Assembly: GCA_033032175.1 (NCBI GenBank)
Contig: CM065323.1
Coordinates: 15,748,001-15,812,000, forward strand
Direction: 5' to 3'
DNA from: Saturnia japonica
Lineage: Eukaryota > Arthropoda > Insecta > Lepidoptera > Saturniidae
Length of the DNA: 64,000 bases
Below are positions 1 to 10,745 of this stretch, in pieces. The first letter of the stretch is position 1. Each line of letters opens with the position of its first letter. The translations under genes were made by a program, and so were the position numbers. The notes beneath the pieces were generated by a model. The model searched no databases. It was not told the DNA's origin and saw only the letters and a list, made by a program, of their open reading frames with translations.

Positions 1-130
1 ACCGTCACGTCCAGTTTTGTCACTTTTGTAGTTTGTTTATCACATAAACTTTATAAGTTCTAGAGATACCACAAATTCTTGCGCTGTTTAAATGTTGATA
101 AAAAAAGATAAAATCCGACTGAAAACTTAC

Positions 131-342
131 CAAGACAAAATATTTTCCGGTCAATAATTCTCTCCTTAGCTCTAAAGAGAAGAGAGATCCTGGAAGTGGA
201 TAGCCTTGGCACGGAATAACCTGCGTTGCCTGCATGAAGGAATACACGTTGATATCGTGGCCAGAGTACATATAAATTTTAGGAATAGTATGATTAGTTG
301 TAGCCTTTGTGACTACTTTAAAGAATTCGTTAAAAAGAACTC
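131..342 (-). CDS. Acid phosphatase (minus gene) exon 6, HD-motif exon
   Basis: Runs from acceptor TTTTTGCAG to donor GTAAGT (reverse strand), 212 nt, entering in phase 1 and leaving in phase 0. It encodes residues 249-319, starting GVLFNEFFKVV and including KIYMYSGHDIN, the conserved HD motif with the catalytic aspartate. It aligns with the 215-nt exon 6 of the plus-strand paralogue (RLYMFSAHDFN). The exon ends GKYFVL, as the paralogue ends GLYSVL, so one terminal exon of about 170 nt is expected to the left of the window. Confidence 0.9.
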
Positions 343-3300
343 CTGCAAAAAGATTTTTGTTAATAGCAACAAGACAATTTTTATCAAAAAAGAGAACTAT
401 GTATCATCAAAGTGTTCATCAATACCAGTGAAATTGTGAAATGGGACCCCCTTTCTAACAAAGAAAAAACATCCAAATCGGTTCATAAGTAAAGAAGTTA
501 TGGTTGAAAAAATAAACAAAAAAGTGAATGAAGTCAGATAACAAAAAAGCCTTTATATTTAAGTTATATACATACGCATCACGCTTAGACACATTTCATT
601 ATATGAAACAGAAAAAAGATATAAAGTAGAGAGAAGCGAAATGAGAGCTGTACATTGCATTTTAAGAAGTTTTACTACTATCACGTGTATGGTGGTGCAT
701 GCCCAATTTTTTCCATTGATTCTTAGTGCAAGTGTGTAGCCAGGTACAAGCAAGGAGGGCAGCTGCTCAAACAGGGTGGAGATAAGAAGATTACTGGATA
801 ACTTGACTCGCACGCAATACAAATATAAGTGTTGCCATTTGTTATCGAACAATTTGAAGCCATTGTTAATAATGTTTCAAAAATTTCTAGAGAAGGCTAA
901 ATTGCAGTAAGATAATGCATAATATTAATTTTCCCTTATCCACCATCACCTAATCCCTAATTACTAATCCTTGCCTCAGTGTTTATACTCACCAGACGAC
1001 AATGTAATGAATTCTGGTTTTCCAAATGCTGTGGAGATTGCGGCATCAACAACTTTCTTTAAAGCTGGCAGTAAGTTCTTGACTTTATCATTCAGCTTGT
1101 AACCTACAGACTCCTGTAAATGTAGAAATGTCCATCGCATGAACGGTTCAAACTTTTTTTTTAATATGGGGTTTTCCCGGGACATCTTGGCGTAATTTGT
1201 TTTTACGTATTTTTATAAAATGGTCCTATAGATGTGTTCTAGCCGCTCCACTGCCACTCGAGTAGAAATCTCCTCTATAGCTTAGCGTGTTAACATCAGG
1301 TAAAATTGTGACCAAAATAGTTCGCAAAGAAATACTAACTTGACTGATTAATAAATCATAGAAAGTAAATGATAATAAAGGTCTCTTGGCCATATCAAAT
1401 CCAGTTTCATAAAGCAATGTATCTCTCAACCACATAAAAGGCTTCATAATGGGACTGGTCGAATTTATTAATTTACTCCATTCTTTTAGAAACACTGGGC
1501 AGTTAACGAATCCTGCATTCTGAAAAATAAAACAACTTTAATAAATATTTGGATTGTTACTGAATATTTAGTTTTATCACCACCGCCGTAAACATCTTTT
1601 TGTTATTGAATATGTTATATTTTAGATAGATTAATTATATAGGTATCTTGCAAAATAATTTCTTATAATAGATTAGAAAAATTAAAGCCATATTATGAAA
1701 ATATTTAACATTTTATTGATCAGACATTTAGGCAATTATACAAGATATAAGACAAGCATTAGAATATTAAAACTGACTCTATTGATTTTTACAGTATTGT
1801 CACCGCGAGAGACCTATCACGTAAATATTTCTACCATGCAAGACACCTCTAGATGACAAGTGACTTGGTTAAGGCTGTTGGAGGAGTCATATAAGAAGAA
1901 GAGAGAATGAAAGAAGAGACCCAACAACTTGTAGTCAGAAGAGTTAAGGTGTTTCAACATAATATATTAAGGATTATTAATATAATTAACTTACAAAATC
2001 ATACTTCGGTACGACAGTGGAATATGGCAGCGGTGTCCATTGCATTGTTGTTATCCAATCAGGTTGAGGTACCGAATACATTGCAGCTATAGCATTCAAA
2101 GCAGTGAATATTGTCCGAGATACAAAGGTAGATCGGACGAATACCTCGGCTGGATCGAAGGTTGACGAGAGAAGAGTGGCGTATCTATTCTTGATAAATT
2201 TTCCAATCGCGTAACCTTCCTTCATTCCAGTCTAAAAACTCACATTTTCGTACAAATTTTTATTTAAATTGTTGTTACTAATTGTTTTCACTCAATCGTT
2301 TGAGCTGTTTGGATGTTTTTGTTATCGTAGCACGGCTAATTGACGGCGTTGTACCTGCTGGTAACCATAATGCAATACCACTACATCGACGACCACCGAG
2401 GGATCTACAATTCATTGTCTGTCGTCGTTGTGATGCCGACCAGCTCCAATGCCTCGTCACGTTATGTTGGAAGGGCTCTACGTTGTATCTTCACAGTAAG
2501 GCAAAGATACGACGAAGAGAACTTTTAAGATGTAACTTAGATGACAATACAATAATATGATATTATTGAGCTGATCTGTCAGGGAACCTCGATGTTGGAT
2601 TCATCTCGAGAAGTACTATGGTCCTAAGACACGATCAAGATCTCTACAGACTGACTAAAGCCATATCTACATAAACGTAAGCATTGTTTAAAATGTCAAA
2701 TACAATTAGACCTATTGAAGGAATCTATGACATTTTTGTCTTACCTTTTGGAAACAGGTTTTCTTATACGAATTATATTATAGCCTTCGCAAGTTCTAAA
2801 GCTGTAAGTTCTTGTTTTATTCTTCCGAAAGTTTGGCTTGCTGGTAGAAACTGGCCATCGAACATAGGGCTTTTCGATGATCGTTTTAGTGGGTACTTAA
2901 TAATAATTCGTATATTCGAACTAGCCAAGTCAGAGCTTAGGCTTCAATATATTATCCTAAGTTATAAGAAGAAATGATATTTTAAGTTGTTATAAAATAT
3001 TTTATGTTGTTATAAATTAATATATACAGGACTGACCATTGAACTTGGCACCCATTTAGATCTCACTCCTTTTGTCTTTTAAGTCAACAACCTAGGCATT
3101 TATCATAATACACTTACCGGAGTAAGTTGGCCGAATCCATAAGGTTTTGTGAGGTTAATTATAACATCTTTGTAGTTAACAAGATAAGTGGAAGTTTTAA
3201 CAGGTGTCTTATCTCCATGTCTGAATGTCTGTAAAAAATATGTGAATATTACGGTTAGGTTTACTTTATTAAAATAAAAAGAATATTATATTATGAAGTG

Positions 3301-6300
3301 TTTGAATTACCAAGATGTTGTACATTAATTTTCAGACATTTTTTTTTTAAATATGCAAAACGAACATGAAGTTGCATTTCGTACATGTATACTTGCTTCT
3401 GCTTGCAACTTTGTCTTTATGGAAATCAGATATGGGTCAAGACCTGACTAAAAAGTATACCATGTGTTAATATAGATTTTAAACTATATGTCTGACAAAT
3501 TGTACCTACCCAAATGCGTTCAACCGTTTTCACGTGATTACGTAACAAACATACAAAGTTTCACATAAATAATAATATTACTACCGCCCGCGACTTCGTT
3601 CGCGTTAATCTATACTAATATTACAATCGCCACTCCCCCCCCCCCCCCCCCCCCCCCCCATGCAAGAAAATATATCGCTGTCAGCACAGTGCTTATAAAA
3701 ATCGTAGTTTCTTAAATCTTTTTAATATTTTATTCAATGAAGACGTCGTTGTATTTTTTTTTCATAGTTAAAGATAAGCAAGGAGTGTAAGGGGAGTAGA
3801 AGGGGGTCTAAGGAGTAAAACAAAAACAAATTGATCGAAAACTATCCAGTAGTTTTTACGTGATGCAAGCACAACGGAGAAACTCTATTTATCATTGTGT
3901 TTATATCGTTGGACATGCTGGTGTATAAATATAATTCGGCGAATAAGTAGGTAAATACACATTAATTCAGTAACATAATACATAATACGAACAATCAAAT
4001 ATATCTTTATACATTTCAAGGCAAGAAAAATAAACATTTATTAAATATATTATATATTTTTATATAATAAAGCGGAAGAGTTTTTTTGTTACTTTGTTTA
4101 AAACGCTAATCTCTGAAACTACCACTACGGATGCGAAAAATTATTATTTTTTATGATAGCCAGAGTCACGAGGAATGATATAGACCAGGGGCTCTCAATC
4201 TTTTTCAGTCCGCGGCGCACATACGTATTTACTATTTTGTTTCGGCGTTCTAACCTATCTAGCTGGTAGAAATAGATAGGTACAATGATACTAGTTAGGT
4301 AGATGGCACAAAAATTAAAACATCCACATTATGAGTTTAAATTCTAAACTGTTTATTTATAACAATATAAAAAATTAACACAGAAAACATTCAAGTGATG
4401 CATAACAAAAGCTAAACAAAATACAATAACTACTTAGTTACTCAATGGTCAACGGGTGAGCTTGGTGATCTTCACACATTTCTTGCTCCATATTGATCTT
4501 TGAGCGATATTTTATCGGTTTCGGAGAACGGTAAAGAGAATCGCTTCACGGCGCCCTTCTTCACTTTCTACAGCGCTCTAGGGCGCCGTGGTGCATACTT
4601 TGGGAACCCCTGGTATAGACCATCTAACATTAGCTTACATCTCTAAAGCTAGCGTTAAATGTTGATTTTTGTTAAGTAAGTCGGAAGTGGCAGTGTTCTT
4701 GGACTGCTTTATCCTCGTGCGCTGGCGTAATCTGAATATTCGATGATATTATGTAAATGCAATGTTCTACAAACTCTTCAAAACCATTGAACTTGCTTTG
4801 GTTTTTTGTTAAAAATTTATTTGTTTGCAAGATCTTTTTCAGTGCAATGTCCCAGTGGCCTGTAAATGACCCCAATTTTTTTTTTAATAGTAAATCGACT
4901 TAATGTCTGTACATTAGTGTGACTCAACAGTATTCGACGCCATTGTGCTGACCTACAGAAATGCCTCACTTGCCTATAATATGATCAAAAAACCAGACCG
5001 AAAAAAAAAACGCGACTGCAACAAAAAACAAAAACACCACTAAAAATGATTGTCGTCATTGTATAGCCTATGTGATTCTCAAAATTAAGACGAATCTAAC
5101 GACATCTCTTATGCTAAAATCCATCGAATCGTTTTTAGGCTTCATAGCGTCATAGAAATAGACATACATACATACCTGCATACATACACTCGAAAACCAT
5201 AACCCCCCCCTTTTGGGTAAAAACATGAACTATCCATAAAGCGACCTTAGAGCACAACAAAACAACTTTAGAAAGGGGATCCGGGCAAATTCTCAGGAAT
5301 GTTTTCGGTTCTTCTATTTATTAATCTGAATAACCAACCAATTATTTTTTCATTTAGTGCAAAAGTTACTTAAGGTCTTCCGAGACTGAATTATAATTTT
5401 ATCTTTCGGTGTAAAGTAAATCTCTGTAAATAGCTTCATCATCTCAAGAGTTTCTCTAACTTCATACACCTTCTTCATATACTTAAAAAGTTCTGATTTA
5501 CCAACACTTTTTCCCCACGATGATTGGGCTTAAGGTCAAGTTTTTTTATGGTAGTACGACAAGGGTTTTTTATACAACAAATGTAGCTAACAAGCATACA
5601 GCCCGTCTGATGGTAAGCGGCTACCGTAGTCTATGGACGCTTGTATTACCATATTTATCAGTAGCGCGTTGCCGACCTAAAACCTAACCTCCTACCCCAT
5701 GGAGCTCTGGAAACCTTACTCTTACTTACCTTACCTCTGTATGGTGGAAGTATTCCACCAGTCAGTACCGCCCCAAGTACACGGAAATCTCCAAAGAAAT
5801 TTATCTTTATACTACTACCTCTTTCTAAGGCGATAGAATTTAATAGTAGGTATAATAATCCAAAAACAGTTGTGACTATAGAAAGCGTGACGCGTAAAAT
5901 CGAATCACTATGACGGCCTTTTCTGGTCTTAAGTTGAAATCTATAGAGCGTACTCAGTATTAGCTCAGTCGTAGCTGAGCCTTAGCTTAGCTCAAACTTC
6001 GCTAAGAATTGTGTAATTGTATAATATTGAACTTGCTTTAAAGTAAAAATGACAGATAATTCGTACATAAAATAAAAAGATTAAAATTTCAAACCAATAA
6101 CGAGAAACAACTACAAACAACAGGAATAACAAAACGTGTACGTAATAAAAACAGTCATTTCTATGTAGTAGCCAATAAGAATCAAGCAATACAGATAATT
6201 TAAAAAGTGTATAAAATCTTTGTTAGGTCACTGTTATGCTACACTATTTTTTTAGTCGTATATAATACTCAAGTTTTCCGTAAGGCGTCGAATTCGTTGA

Positions 6301-6675
6301 GTTGAACTTTACTCAGGCAGAGCTGAGCTAATGCTAAGCTTGCGATAATAAATTTCAATTTCGGAACTTAAGGCTGAGCTAAGACTGAGTACGGTCTATA
6401 GATTTCAACTTTTCTATACAACCCTACTCCACCCCGATCTCCATTTCCTAGTTCTTTACTCATCAGGGTACACCACGTGCAGTTGAGTTCGTTTATATGC
6501 CTCGAGTGTTAAGATGTTGATTAAAGAAAACATATTTTATTCTATACACAAAGAAGCTGTGTTAATACAAAACACTCACCATAAAAGACAGCACCAATTC
6601 GGTTTCTTCGACCGCGTAACTAAAAGATACATTTACTAGAATTAAATGAATTAAAATTCCATACAATTTGTACAT
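131..6675 (-). CDS. Histidine acid phosphatase, minus-strand paralogue (3' end outside window)
   Basis: Coding exons in order: 6675-6580, 3228-3118, 2231-1995, 1519-1340, 1113-993, 342-131. They give 319 residues in one frame with GT..AG introns throughout; the terminal exon lies left of base 1. Residues 1 to about 20 are a hydrophobic signal peptide, so the product should enter the secretory or lysosomal route. The family hydrolyses phosphomonoesters at acid pH through a phosphohistidine intermediate. Visible signature: RHGDKTP (residues 35-41, nucleophile His36), the VRSTFVSRT segment with Arg102 and Arg108, and the proton-donor motif SGHD (His277-Asp278). The usual RHGxRxP arginine is Lys39 here. 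The nearest relative in the window is the divergent gene at 37777-50626. I am sure of the family; substrate and tissue cannot be read from the sequence. Confidence 0.9.
372..512 (+). repeat. Dispersed repeat family C, degraded copy
   Basis: Starts with CAAGACAATTTTTATC and continues through AAATCGGTTCATAA and AAGAAGTTATGGTTG, matching copies near 11.1, 32.2, 38.0, 51.7, 52.3, 61.1 and 62.1 kb. It sits in intron 5 of the minus-strand phosphatase gene and has lost its middle part. Neither ORF nor terminal inverted repeat is visible. Confidence 0.7.
993..1113 (-). CDS. Acid phosphatase (minus gene) exon 5
   Basis: 121 nt between acceptor ACATTTACAG and donor GTGAGT (reverse strand), phase 0 in and phase 1 out, exactly the length and phase of exon 5 in the plus-strand paralogue. 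It encodes ESVGYKLNDKVKNLLPALKK onward to TLSSG, a helical segment that lines up with VGLGLDIPEWAKPLLPRLGE of the paralogue. The open frame continues upstream of the acceptor, but that stretch is intron: both the paralogue and the splice signal place the start at 1113. Confidence 0.88.
1340..1519 (-). CDS. Acid phosphatase (minus gene) exon 4
   Basis: 180 nt between acceptor TTATTTTTCAG and donor CAA|GTTAGT (reverse strand), phase 0 at both ends, encoding residues 149-208: NAGFVNCPVFLKEWSKL through FTFYDLLISQ. The paralogue's exon 4 is 183 nt with LRYYSNCRKFIELM and FQTLFDLFRSL in the same places. The aligned CP/CRK cysteine is kept, as expected for a secreted enzyme with disulphides. Confidence 0.88.
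1995..2231 (-). CDS. Acid phosphatase (minus gene) exon 3, substrate-arginine exon
   Basis: 237 nt between acceptor TTTTTAG and donor GTAAGT (reverse strand), phase 0 at both ends, residues 70-148. It begins TGMKEGYAIGKFIKNRY, matching VGKRRAYQIGKYMRQRY in the paralogue, and carries VFVRSTFVSRT, the conserved RST...R segment that contributes a phosphate-binding arginine in this family. It ends VPKYDF. The exon is 21 nt shorter than exon 3 of the paralogue. Confidence 0.9.
2260..3080. other. Intron 2 of the minus-strand phosphatase, no recognised feature
   Basis: Intronic. Open frames of 60-100 codons occur on both strands (for example 2282-2560 plus and 2278-2460 minus) over a GC-richer patch with CGACGACCACC and GTCGTCGTTGTGATG. 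No known domain is readable in any frame. It could be a decayed mobile element. Confidence 0.4.
3118..3228 (-). CDS. Acid phosphatase (minus gene) exon 2, catalytic histidine exon
   Basis: 111 nt between acceptor TTTTTTACAG and donor GTAAGT (reverse strand), phase 0 at both ends, residues 33-69. It opens with TFRHGDKTPVKTS, the nucleophile motif; exon 2 of the paralogue is also exactly 111 nt and opens INRHGERAPDS. The RHGxRxP arginine is lysine here. It ends YGFGQLTP, joining TGMKEG of exon 3. Confidence 0.9.
3635..3659. repeat. Poly(C) tract of 25
   Basis: Twenty-five consecutive C in an AT-rich intron, just after a fragment reading CCCGCGACTTCGTTCGCG, the head of a common lepidopteran non-autonomous element. 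Length is likely polymorphic and error-prone in sequencing. Confidence 0.9.
4186..4612. mobile_element. Non-autonomous hAT-type MITE with 8-bp target duplication
   Basis: The 427-bp element begins CAGGGGCTCTCAATC and ends with the complement of CAGGGGTTCCCAAAGTATG. These imperfect terminal inverted repeats of CAGGGG type are typical of hAT elements. Flanks are ATATAGAC (4178-4185) and GTATAGAC (4613-4620), an 8-bp duplication with one difference, the size hAT transposases make. There is no transposase frame inside. It lies in intron 1 of the minus-strand phosphatase. Confidence 0.85.
4672..4860 (-). repeat. Composite fragment of family C and a second repeat
   Basis: On the reverse strand, TTTTTAACAAAAAACC followed by TTCAATGGTTTTGAAGAG is the head of family C. 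It runs into CCAGCGCACGAGGATAAAGC, which recurs near 20309 (CCAGCGCACGTGGATAAAGC). The 67-codon open frame across it is therefore repeat-derived, not a host exon. Confidence 0.6.
5575..5770 (-). repeat. Dispersed repeat family H
   Basis: Reverse-strand reading gives GGTAGCCGCTTACCATCAGA near one end and GGTGGAATACTTCCACCATA near the other. The same blocks flank the jockey insertion at 11.5-12.3 kb. CCATGGAGCTCTGG in the middle is a feature I associate with tRNA-type lepidopteran SINEs, but no box A/B pair is convincing. Confidence 0.6.
5931..6411. mobile_element. MITE family F, copy 1
   Basis: A 481-bp element with long terminal inverted repeats: left AAGTTGAAATCTATAGAGCG then TACTCAGT, right end the complement of AAGTTGAAATCTATAGACCG then TACTCAGT. 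Subterminal GAGCTGAGCTAA and TTAGCTCAG motifs recur. No coding frame is present. A second copy lies at 49796-50350. This copy is in intron 1 of the minus-strand phosphatase. Confidence 0.85.
6580..6675 (-). CDS. Acid phosphatase (minus gene) exon 1 with signal peptide
   Basis: ATG at 6675 opens MYKLYGILIHLILVNVSFSY, a lysine followed by a hydrophobic core and small residues, a typical cleavable signal peptide; then AVEETELVLSFM to the donor GTGAGT. 96 nt, phase 0. The paralogue's first coding exon (111 nt) ends KELVLAFI, so the ELVLxF junction to the RHG exon is conserved. No acceptor with a pyrimidine tract precedes the ATG closely, so this may also be the transcript's first exon. Confidence 0.87.
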
Positions 6676-6939
6676 TATTACAGTGCTATATCTAACTACG
6701 AAATGAGTGTAGTGTTTATTAACATTTATTATTATTGTTTTTTTTTTGTCGTTAATACGTCTTTAAATTTGCATACGTAGCGGGAAGCAATTAAAAAAAC
6801 TAATAAAAACAATATCGCAGAGTACAAATTTAGCATTGCAGCAGTAACATATAGATGTTACTACATTATCTACATTTAAAATGGAGCAATCCACGTGAAG
6901 CGGATAGGTTAAAAAAATTTGATATTGCCGATTTCATAT

Positions 6940-7370
6940 TAGATCATATAGGATCACTTCGTTGTCTGTCTGTCTGTCTGTCTGTCAGGACACTTTTTCT
7001 CAAGATTGCGTAGAGGTAGTTGAAATTAATATCAAAAACTCAGGTCTGCAATTCCTTGAAGATGTGAAAAAAAAACAAACTTCTAAGTCAACGCAATCAA
7101 AAGATACTGCTGCTTATGTCGTCGTTTTTAACAATTTCAAAGGGAATAAAAATTTATAGGGTACTTCCAGTTGACCTAGTATCATGAAATTTGTCAAGAG
7201 GCAGTGTCTTGTAGCACAAGTAAGGGAAAAATCCTAAAACTGTAAATTTGTAGTTACATCATTAAAAAAAATATTATTTGTAATTTGTAAACTGACCGCA
7301 TCATATATCAATGTATGTGGACGATAGTTTTTTAACGGCAAAGTTAAGTTTGTCCACTTGATATTTTCGT
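6940..7370 (-). repeat. Dispersed repeat family K, copy 1
   Basis: Contains GATCACTTCGTTGTCTGTC with (GTCT)n, CTCAGGTCTGCAATTCCTTG, CAATCAAAAGATAC, and AGGGTACTTCCAGTTGACC. All recur in the copies at 57.4 and 63.3 kb. The 65-codon open frame across it is repeat-derived. I infer orientation from the GAGTCGGACTCGCG head of the full copy at 57376. Confidence 0.75.
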
Positions 7371-7401
<31 letters not shown>

Positions 7402-7413
7402 TAAATCTATAGA

Positions 7414-7820
7414 GTGCATGAAATGCATTTAGAAATTCAAAACGAGTGGTTAGCCATAGGTGAGTCCTGCATCCCAGTAACACTAAAGTGGCGCATCTTG
7501 TTATATGACTTGTCTCCTGCCCTACTAAAATTTTATCTTAATGCTTTCCAAATGACCCTCCCAGACCAGAGTAACTTAGTAAGACAGGGGAAAGCCGCCG
7601 AAAAATCTTTCTATACTTGTGGTGAGGCAATAGGTACAGCCAGGCCACTTATAAGTACGATGCAAGGTGTTTCTTGATAGGGGTTAATACTCACGTCGCC
7701 AAATTATACGTGAAGCAGTAAGCTTTTCAGTAGCTAGATCTCAAAAAGGATTGACCACTAAAAGGAGACAAAATAACTTTATAAAAGAAGACTCAACAGT
7801 AAATGCTAAAGTAAGCCCTT
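7414..7820 (+). pseudogene. Decayed retrotransposon C-terminal region
   Basis: The frame from 7414 reads KWRILLYDLSP, PDQSNLVRQGKAAEKSFYTC and CGEAIGTARPLI. This resembles the tryptophan/cysteine region (LVRWG..E...C.LCG..GT.RH.L) at the C-terminus of a reverse-transcriptase polyprotein. After the stop at 7677 the similarity continues in another frame with one stop (LDRG, YSRRQIIREAV). It is a broken fragment with no function expected. It lies about 740 bp upstream of the minus-strand gene's start codon. Confidence 0.5.
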
Positions 7821-8152
7821 CTCGATCCTAGGTTCTGCACCTGATTGGAATATCTTAGTGGACATACATATATAAAAAACATTATAAAATCCCAGAGGAT
7901 GTGGGTGTTTCGTCATCCAGACCGTACATATTCCTTTATTCTCGAGAAATCAAGCGTATAGTACTTGTAGAGCTTACTGTACCTCAGGAAACTAATATAG
8001 GTACCTAAAGACCACGCAATAAAAATGAATAAATATTACGACCTATGTAATGACTAATGAGCTAACCAAGTGCGTTTTCAAAATTATTTAAAAGTTAAAA
8101 AAAAAACAAGCGATCGTGAAATGTCGTTTTACGCCGGATTTGCAAATAATCT

Positions 8153-9011
8153 ATACAATTAATAAAATTGAATGTCTGTTTGTAATATCAAAATAACAAC
8201 ATTTTAACTAAATGCATATGAAAGTATATACGATACATATAGCAAAAAACATTTTTGTTTTAATTTTTGTCCGTCTGACTGTTTGCTTGTTCCAGGTTAC
8301 GAAACTGTTGGACCGATTTTGAAGGGACTTTCACTGAAAGGCTACTTTTATTTTAGAAAAATAATTAGGGTTCCGCACAATTTAAAAAAAAATGTGTGCA
8401 ATTCACACGTGGTAGAAGTGAAATCTGCACAGTTATGTTTTCTTTAATTCCGAAATGATCAAATACACACTAATTTAAAGTTTATGAAAATGCACATACA
8501 AGTACTCACTATCATTATTCACAATATCATTTTCAATTAATGCACATTTGAAATATCCATGGTAACCTAACACAATATCAACCAGTAACATAATGTCATA
8601 AGTGTTGTCTAAAAGTTTTTGTTTCGTGCCTTTTTGGTGAGGTAATAAAATTCAATTTGAAATATCCATGGTAACCTAGCCCTGAATACTTTTTTCGTTT
8701 TATTCGCTTTTTCGTTTCATCGACTTTCAAATCACAACGATGCTAAAGAAGTTTTCACTTCAAAAAAACTGGTCATGTTGAATCAATTCGGGCGCTTAAA
8801 TGGCTTACGCTGAGTAAAACACAACATCACATTAATGTACTAAATAATTGTAGGCATTAAAAAGACCTACAAAAAAGTTTAGGAGACTATACATCTATCA
8901 TCTAAGGAACAACAACAATAAGCATCTTCTTCTTTAAAATAACCGGGAGCAGGGAGCAATATTCGCGCAGGCATTCTGTAGTCCACGTGAGCGAAGCCAC
9001 GGGCACAGCTA
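8153..9011 (-). mobile_element. Family A element, interrupted by a family J element
   Basis: Reading the reverse strand, the copy runs from CTAGCTGTGCCCGTGGCTTC (9011) through TGCTTATTG, TTTTTTGTAGGTC, GCGCCCGAATTGATTC, breaks at about 8765, resumes at about 8385 with GTGCGGAACCCTAATT and ends TTAATTGTAT. The intervening about 380 bp is family J. Family A looks like the 3' part of a LINE or a long SINE; no reverse-transcriptase frame is attached in any copy here. Confidence 0.75.
8386..8765. mobile_element. Family J element nested in family A
   Basis: Includes CACACTAATTTAAAGTTTATG, ACCTAACACAATATCAACCA, TTTCGTGCCTTTTTGGTGAG and TCGACTTTCAAATCACAACG, ending AAGTTTTCACTTC. Ends show weak inverted similarity (AGAAGTGAAA left; complement of TTTCACTTC right), suggesting a MITE. 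Other copies: 27.1-28.0 kb (split by a LINE) and a fragment at 14930-15010. CCATGGTAACCTA occurs twice within it. Confidence 0.65.
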
Positions 9012-9023
9012 GTAATAAATAAA

Positions 9024-9180
9024 AATCGGCCAAATGCGAGTCGGACTCGCGCACCTGGGATTCCGTAATTGTACATAGCCACATTCGGAGTTTACCCGGA
9101 ACAAACAGACAAAAATTTTAAAAATGGGTTTTTTGTTATAGGTATCGTATATACTTTCATATGCATTTAGTAAAAAGCTG
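9024..9180 (+). repeat. Chimera: head of family K joined to tail of family A
   Basis: AATCGGCCAAATGCGAGTCG and GACTCGCGCACC (family K head) run to ACATAGCCACATTCGG. The sequence then switches to TTACCCGGAACAAACAGAC and GGTATCGTATATACTTTC from family A. It abuts the family A copy ending at 9011. Confidence 0.6.
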
Positions 9181-9189
9181 TAAATCTTC

Positions 9190-10520
9190 ATTTCTTTCTA
9201 TATTTTTTTTTAAATAGCTTATTGTGTGTAAGATAATCCTTGTTGATTTTCTTATTGGGCGTAGAAGTAATTTATGAGCTAGACCGGTTACAGTGAGGTA
9301 GCGCGGCAGCCACCAGCGCGGCGCGGCGCTAATACGAGGGTACAGGAACTTTAATTCAATTAGATTGCTTACCTGATTGGTAAAGATCATCTACACACTA
9401 TTAGCTATTAAAAAAAATTAAATATAATTACTTACCTAAGTTTTGTGAAATTCAAGTTTCATAAACAAAAATACATATTTTTTGTAAAACTATTTCCGTA
9501 TCCAAAAATGCAGTTAAAAAAGCTCAATAAATGAAGTAAGTATAAATTTCGCTGCATAATTTATTTTATTGTAATTTTTTAAAACTGGGTAATGGGAGTA
9601 GGTACTTATTAAAAATTACTAAAATCAGAAACATTAACATTTTTTACCTATACGCTTCACGTGGAATGCCCTAAGTTTAAATAAACCACTCGATAGTTAT
9701 GGGATCAGAGAATTTGTTACGCACTGAGGAGTGAGGACTGACATGACACATCGCACGTGGGATACAGGGACTCGCCGCCTCACTAATAAATATGAGGACG
9801 GACGAGAAAAGATACGGCCTTGTCCTCGTCATTGACATTGATAATTAATAACATAAGTTAATAATACAACAATACAAATTAATAACATTCTATACCAAAA
9901 ATAATATAGTCTCATCGATAATTAATAATCGAAGTTCATCGGCTTAAAGACATGGTTAGGGACTTTTGTTACAAATTCGATATTATTTTAGACTATTTCA
10001 ACTGTTCATTTTTCTCAGTTATTCTCGATTTCTGGCTCTCGTTATAGTCACCAATCTAAGTTTATTGGAGTTGGAGTTATTTATATCGTGGATCTTGGAT
10101 TATCTCAGAATATCTCAGAATACATATTATTATCCCATGTTATTATTTACAATCCATTTTAACCACTAAACACTAAACAACCAACCTATTTAACGCAAAA
10201 CGACCACAATATTACACAACATAGGGTCATATATCACAAGTTTACGAATAATAATTAAAAATAACTACAGTACAGACTAAAATCTTGTCAGGAATTCAGA
10301 AAACTTGGAACACACATAATAAATTGTGGACTTTCAGCTTGAGAAAAAACTCTGTAATACTGCCATCTAGAGCGGCAAGAAAGAACTATAGGTTATTTTA
10401 ATAGGTGGAGAGATGTCGCGGTAATCAATGTTAAATTTTTGGCTGTCCTCACAGATGTTCACATAGCAGAATTTTAATTTAACTTATACTTTTTTAATGG
10501 TTTTTTCATGTTTAGCTATA
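9190..10520. other. Intergenic, no gene recognised
   Basis: AT-rich. A short GC-rich patch at 9296-9335 (GCGCGGCAGCCACC and GCGCGGCGCGGCGC) stands out, but no splice donor or coding frame accompanies it. 9700-9830 holds GAGGAGTGAGGACTGAC and GGACGGACGAG without a recognisable element. Confidence 0.4.
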
Positions 10521-10524
10521 TGGC

Positions 10525-10745
10525 TACAATCTCCCCTGATCTTAAGTGTCGATGTGACCAAAGATGGTAAAACAATAAGCCTCGTGGAAGACTGGCTCTC
10601 AAATGCACGTGCCGGAACACAACTATTGGTGATGAGCGACAGATTTTCAACTTGAGGGTGTTAGCTAGACAGCCGGACATTAGAAAAAACCCTAAACCCA
10701 TACTATGGTTTCCTTCACCAAAATCTCAAGCTCATTGCAGGGATT
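10525..10745 (+). repeat. Dispersed repeat family E, copy 1
   Basis: Shares GATCTTAAGTG, GAAGACTGGCTCTCAA, GCCGGAACACA, GACAGATTTTCAACT and CTCATTGCAGGGATTT with 61462-61720. The second copy ends in a box-B-like GGGATTTGAACCC (reverse strand GGGTTCAAATCCC), so this is probably a tRNA-derived SINE read backwards. This copy is truncated before that box. Confidence 0.6.

Noticed and set aside
4672..4875. 67-codon minus-strand frame as an extra phosphatase exon
   Set aside because: No similarity to the family; its parts match family C and a repeat also present near 20.3 kb.
7301..7483. 60-codon minus-strand frame with a phenylalanine run
   Set aside because: The run is a poly(A) tract read backwards at the junction of a family K copy and a retrotransposon remnant.
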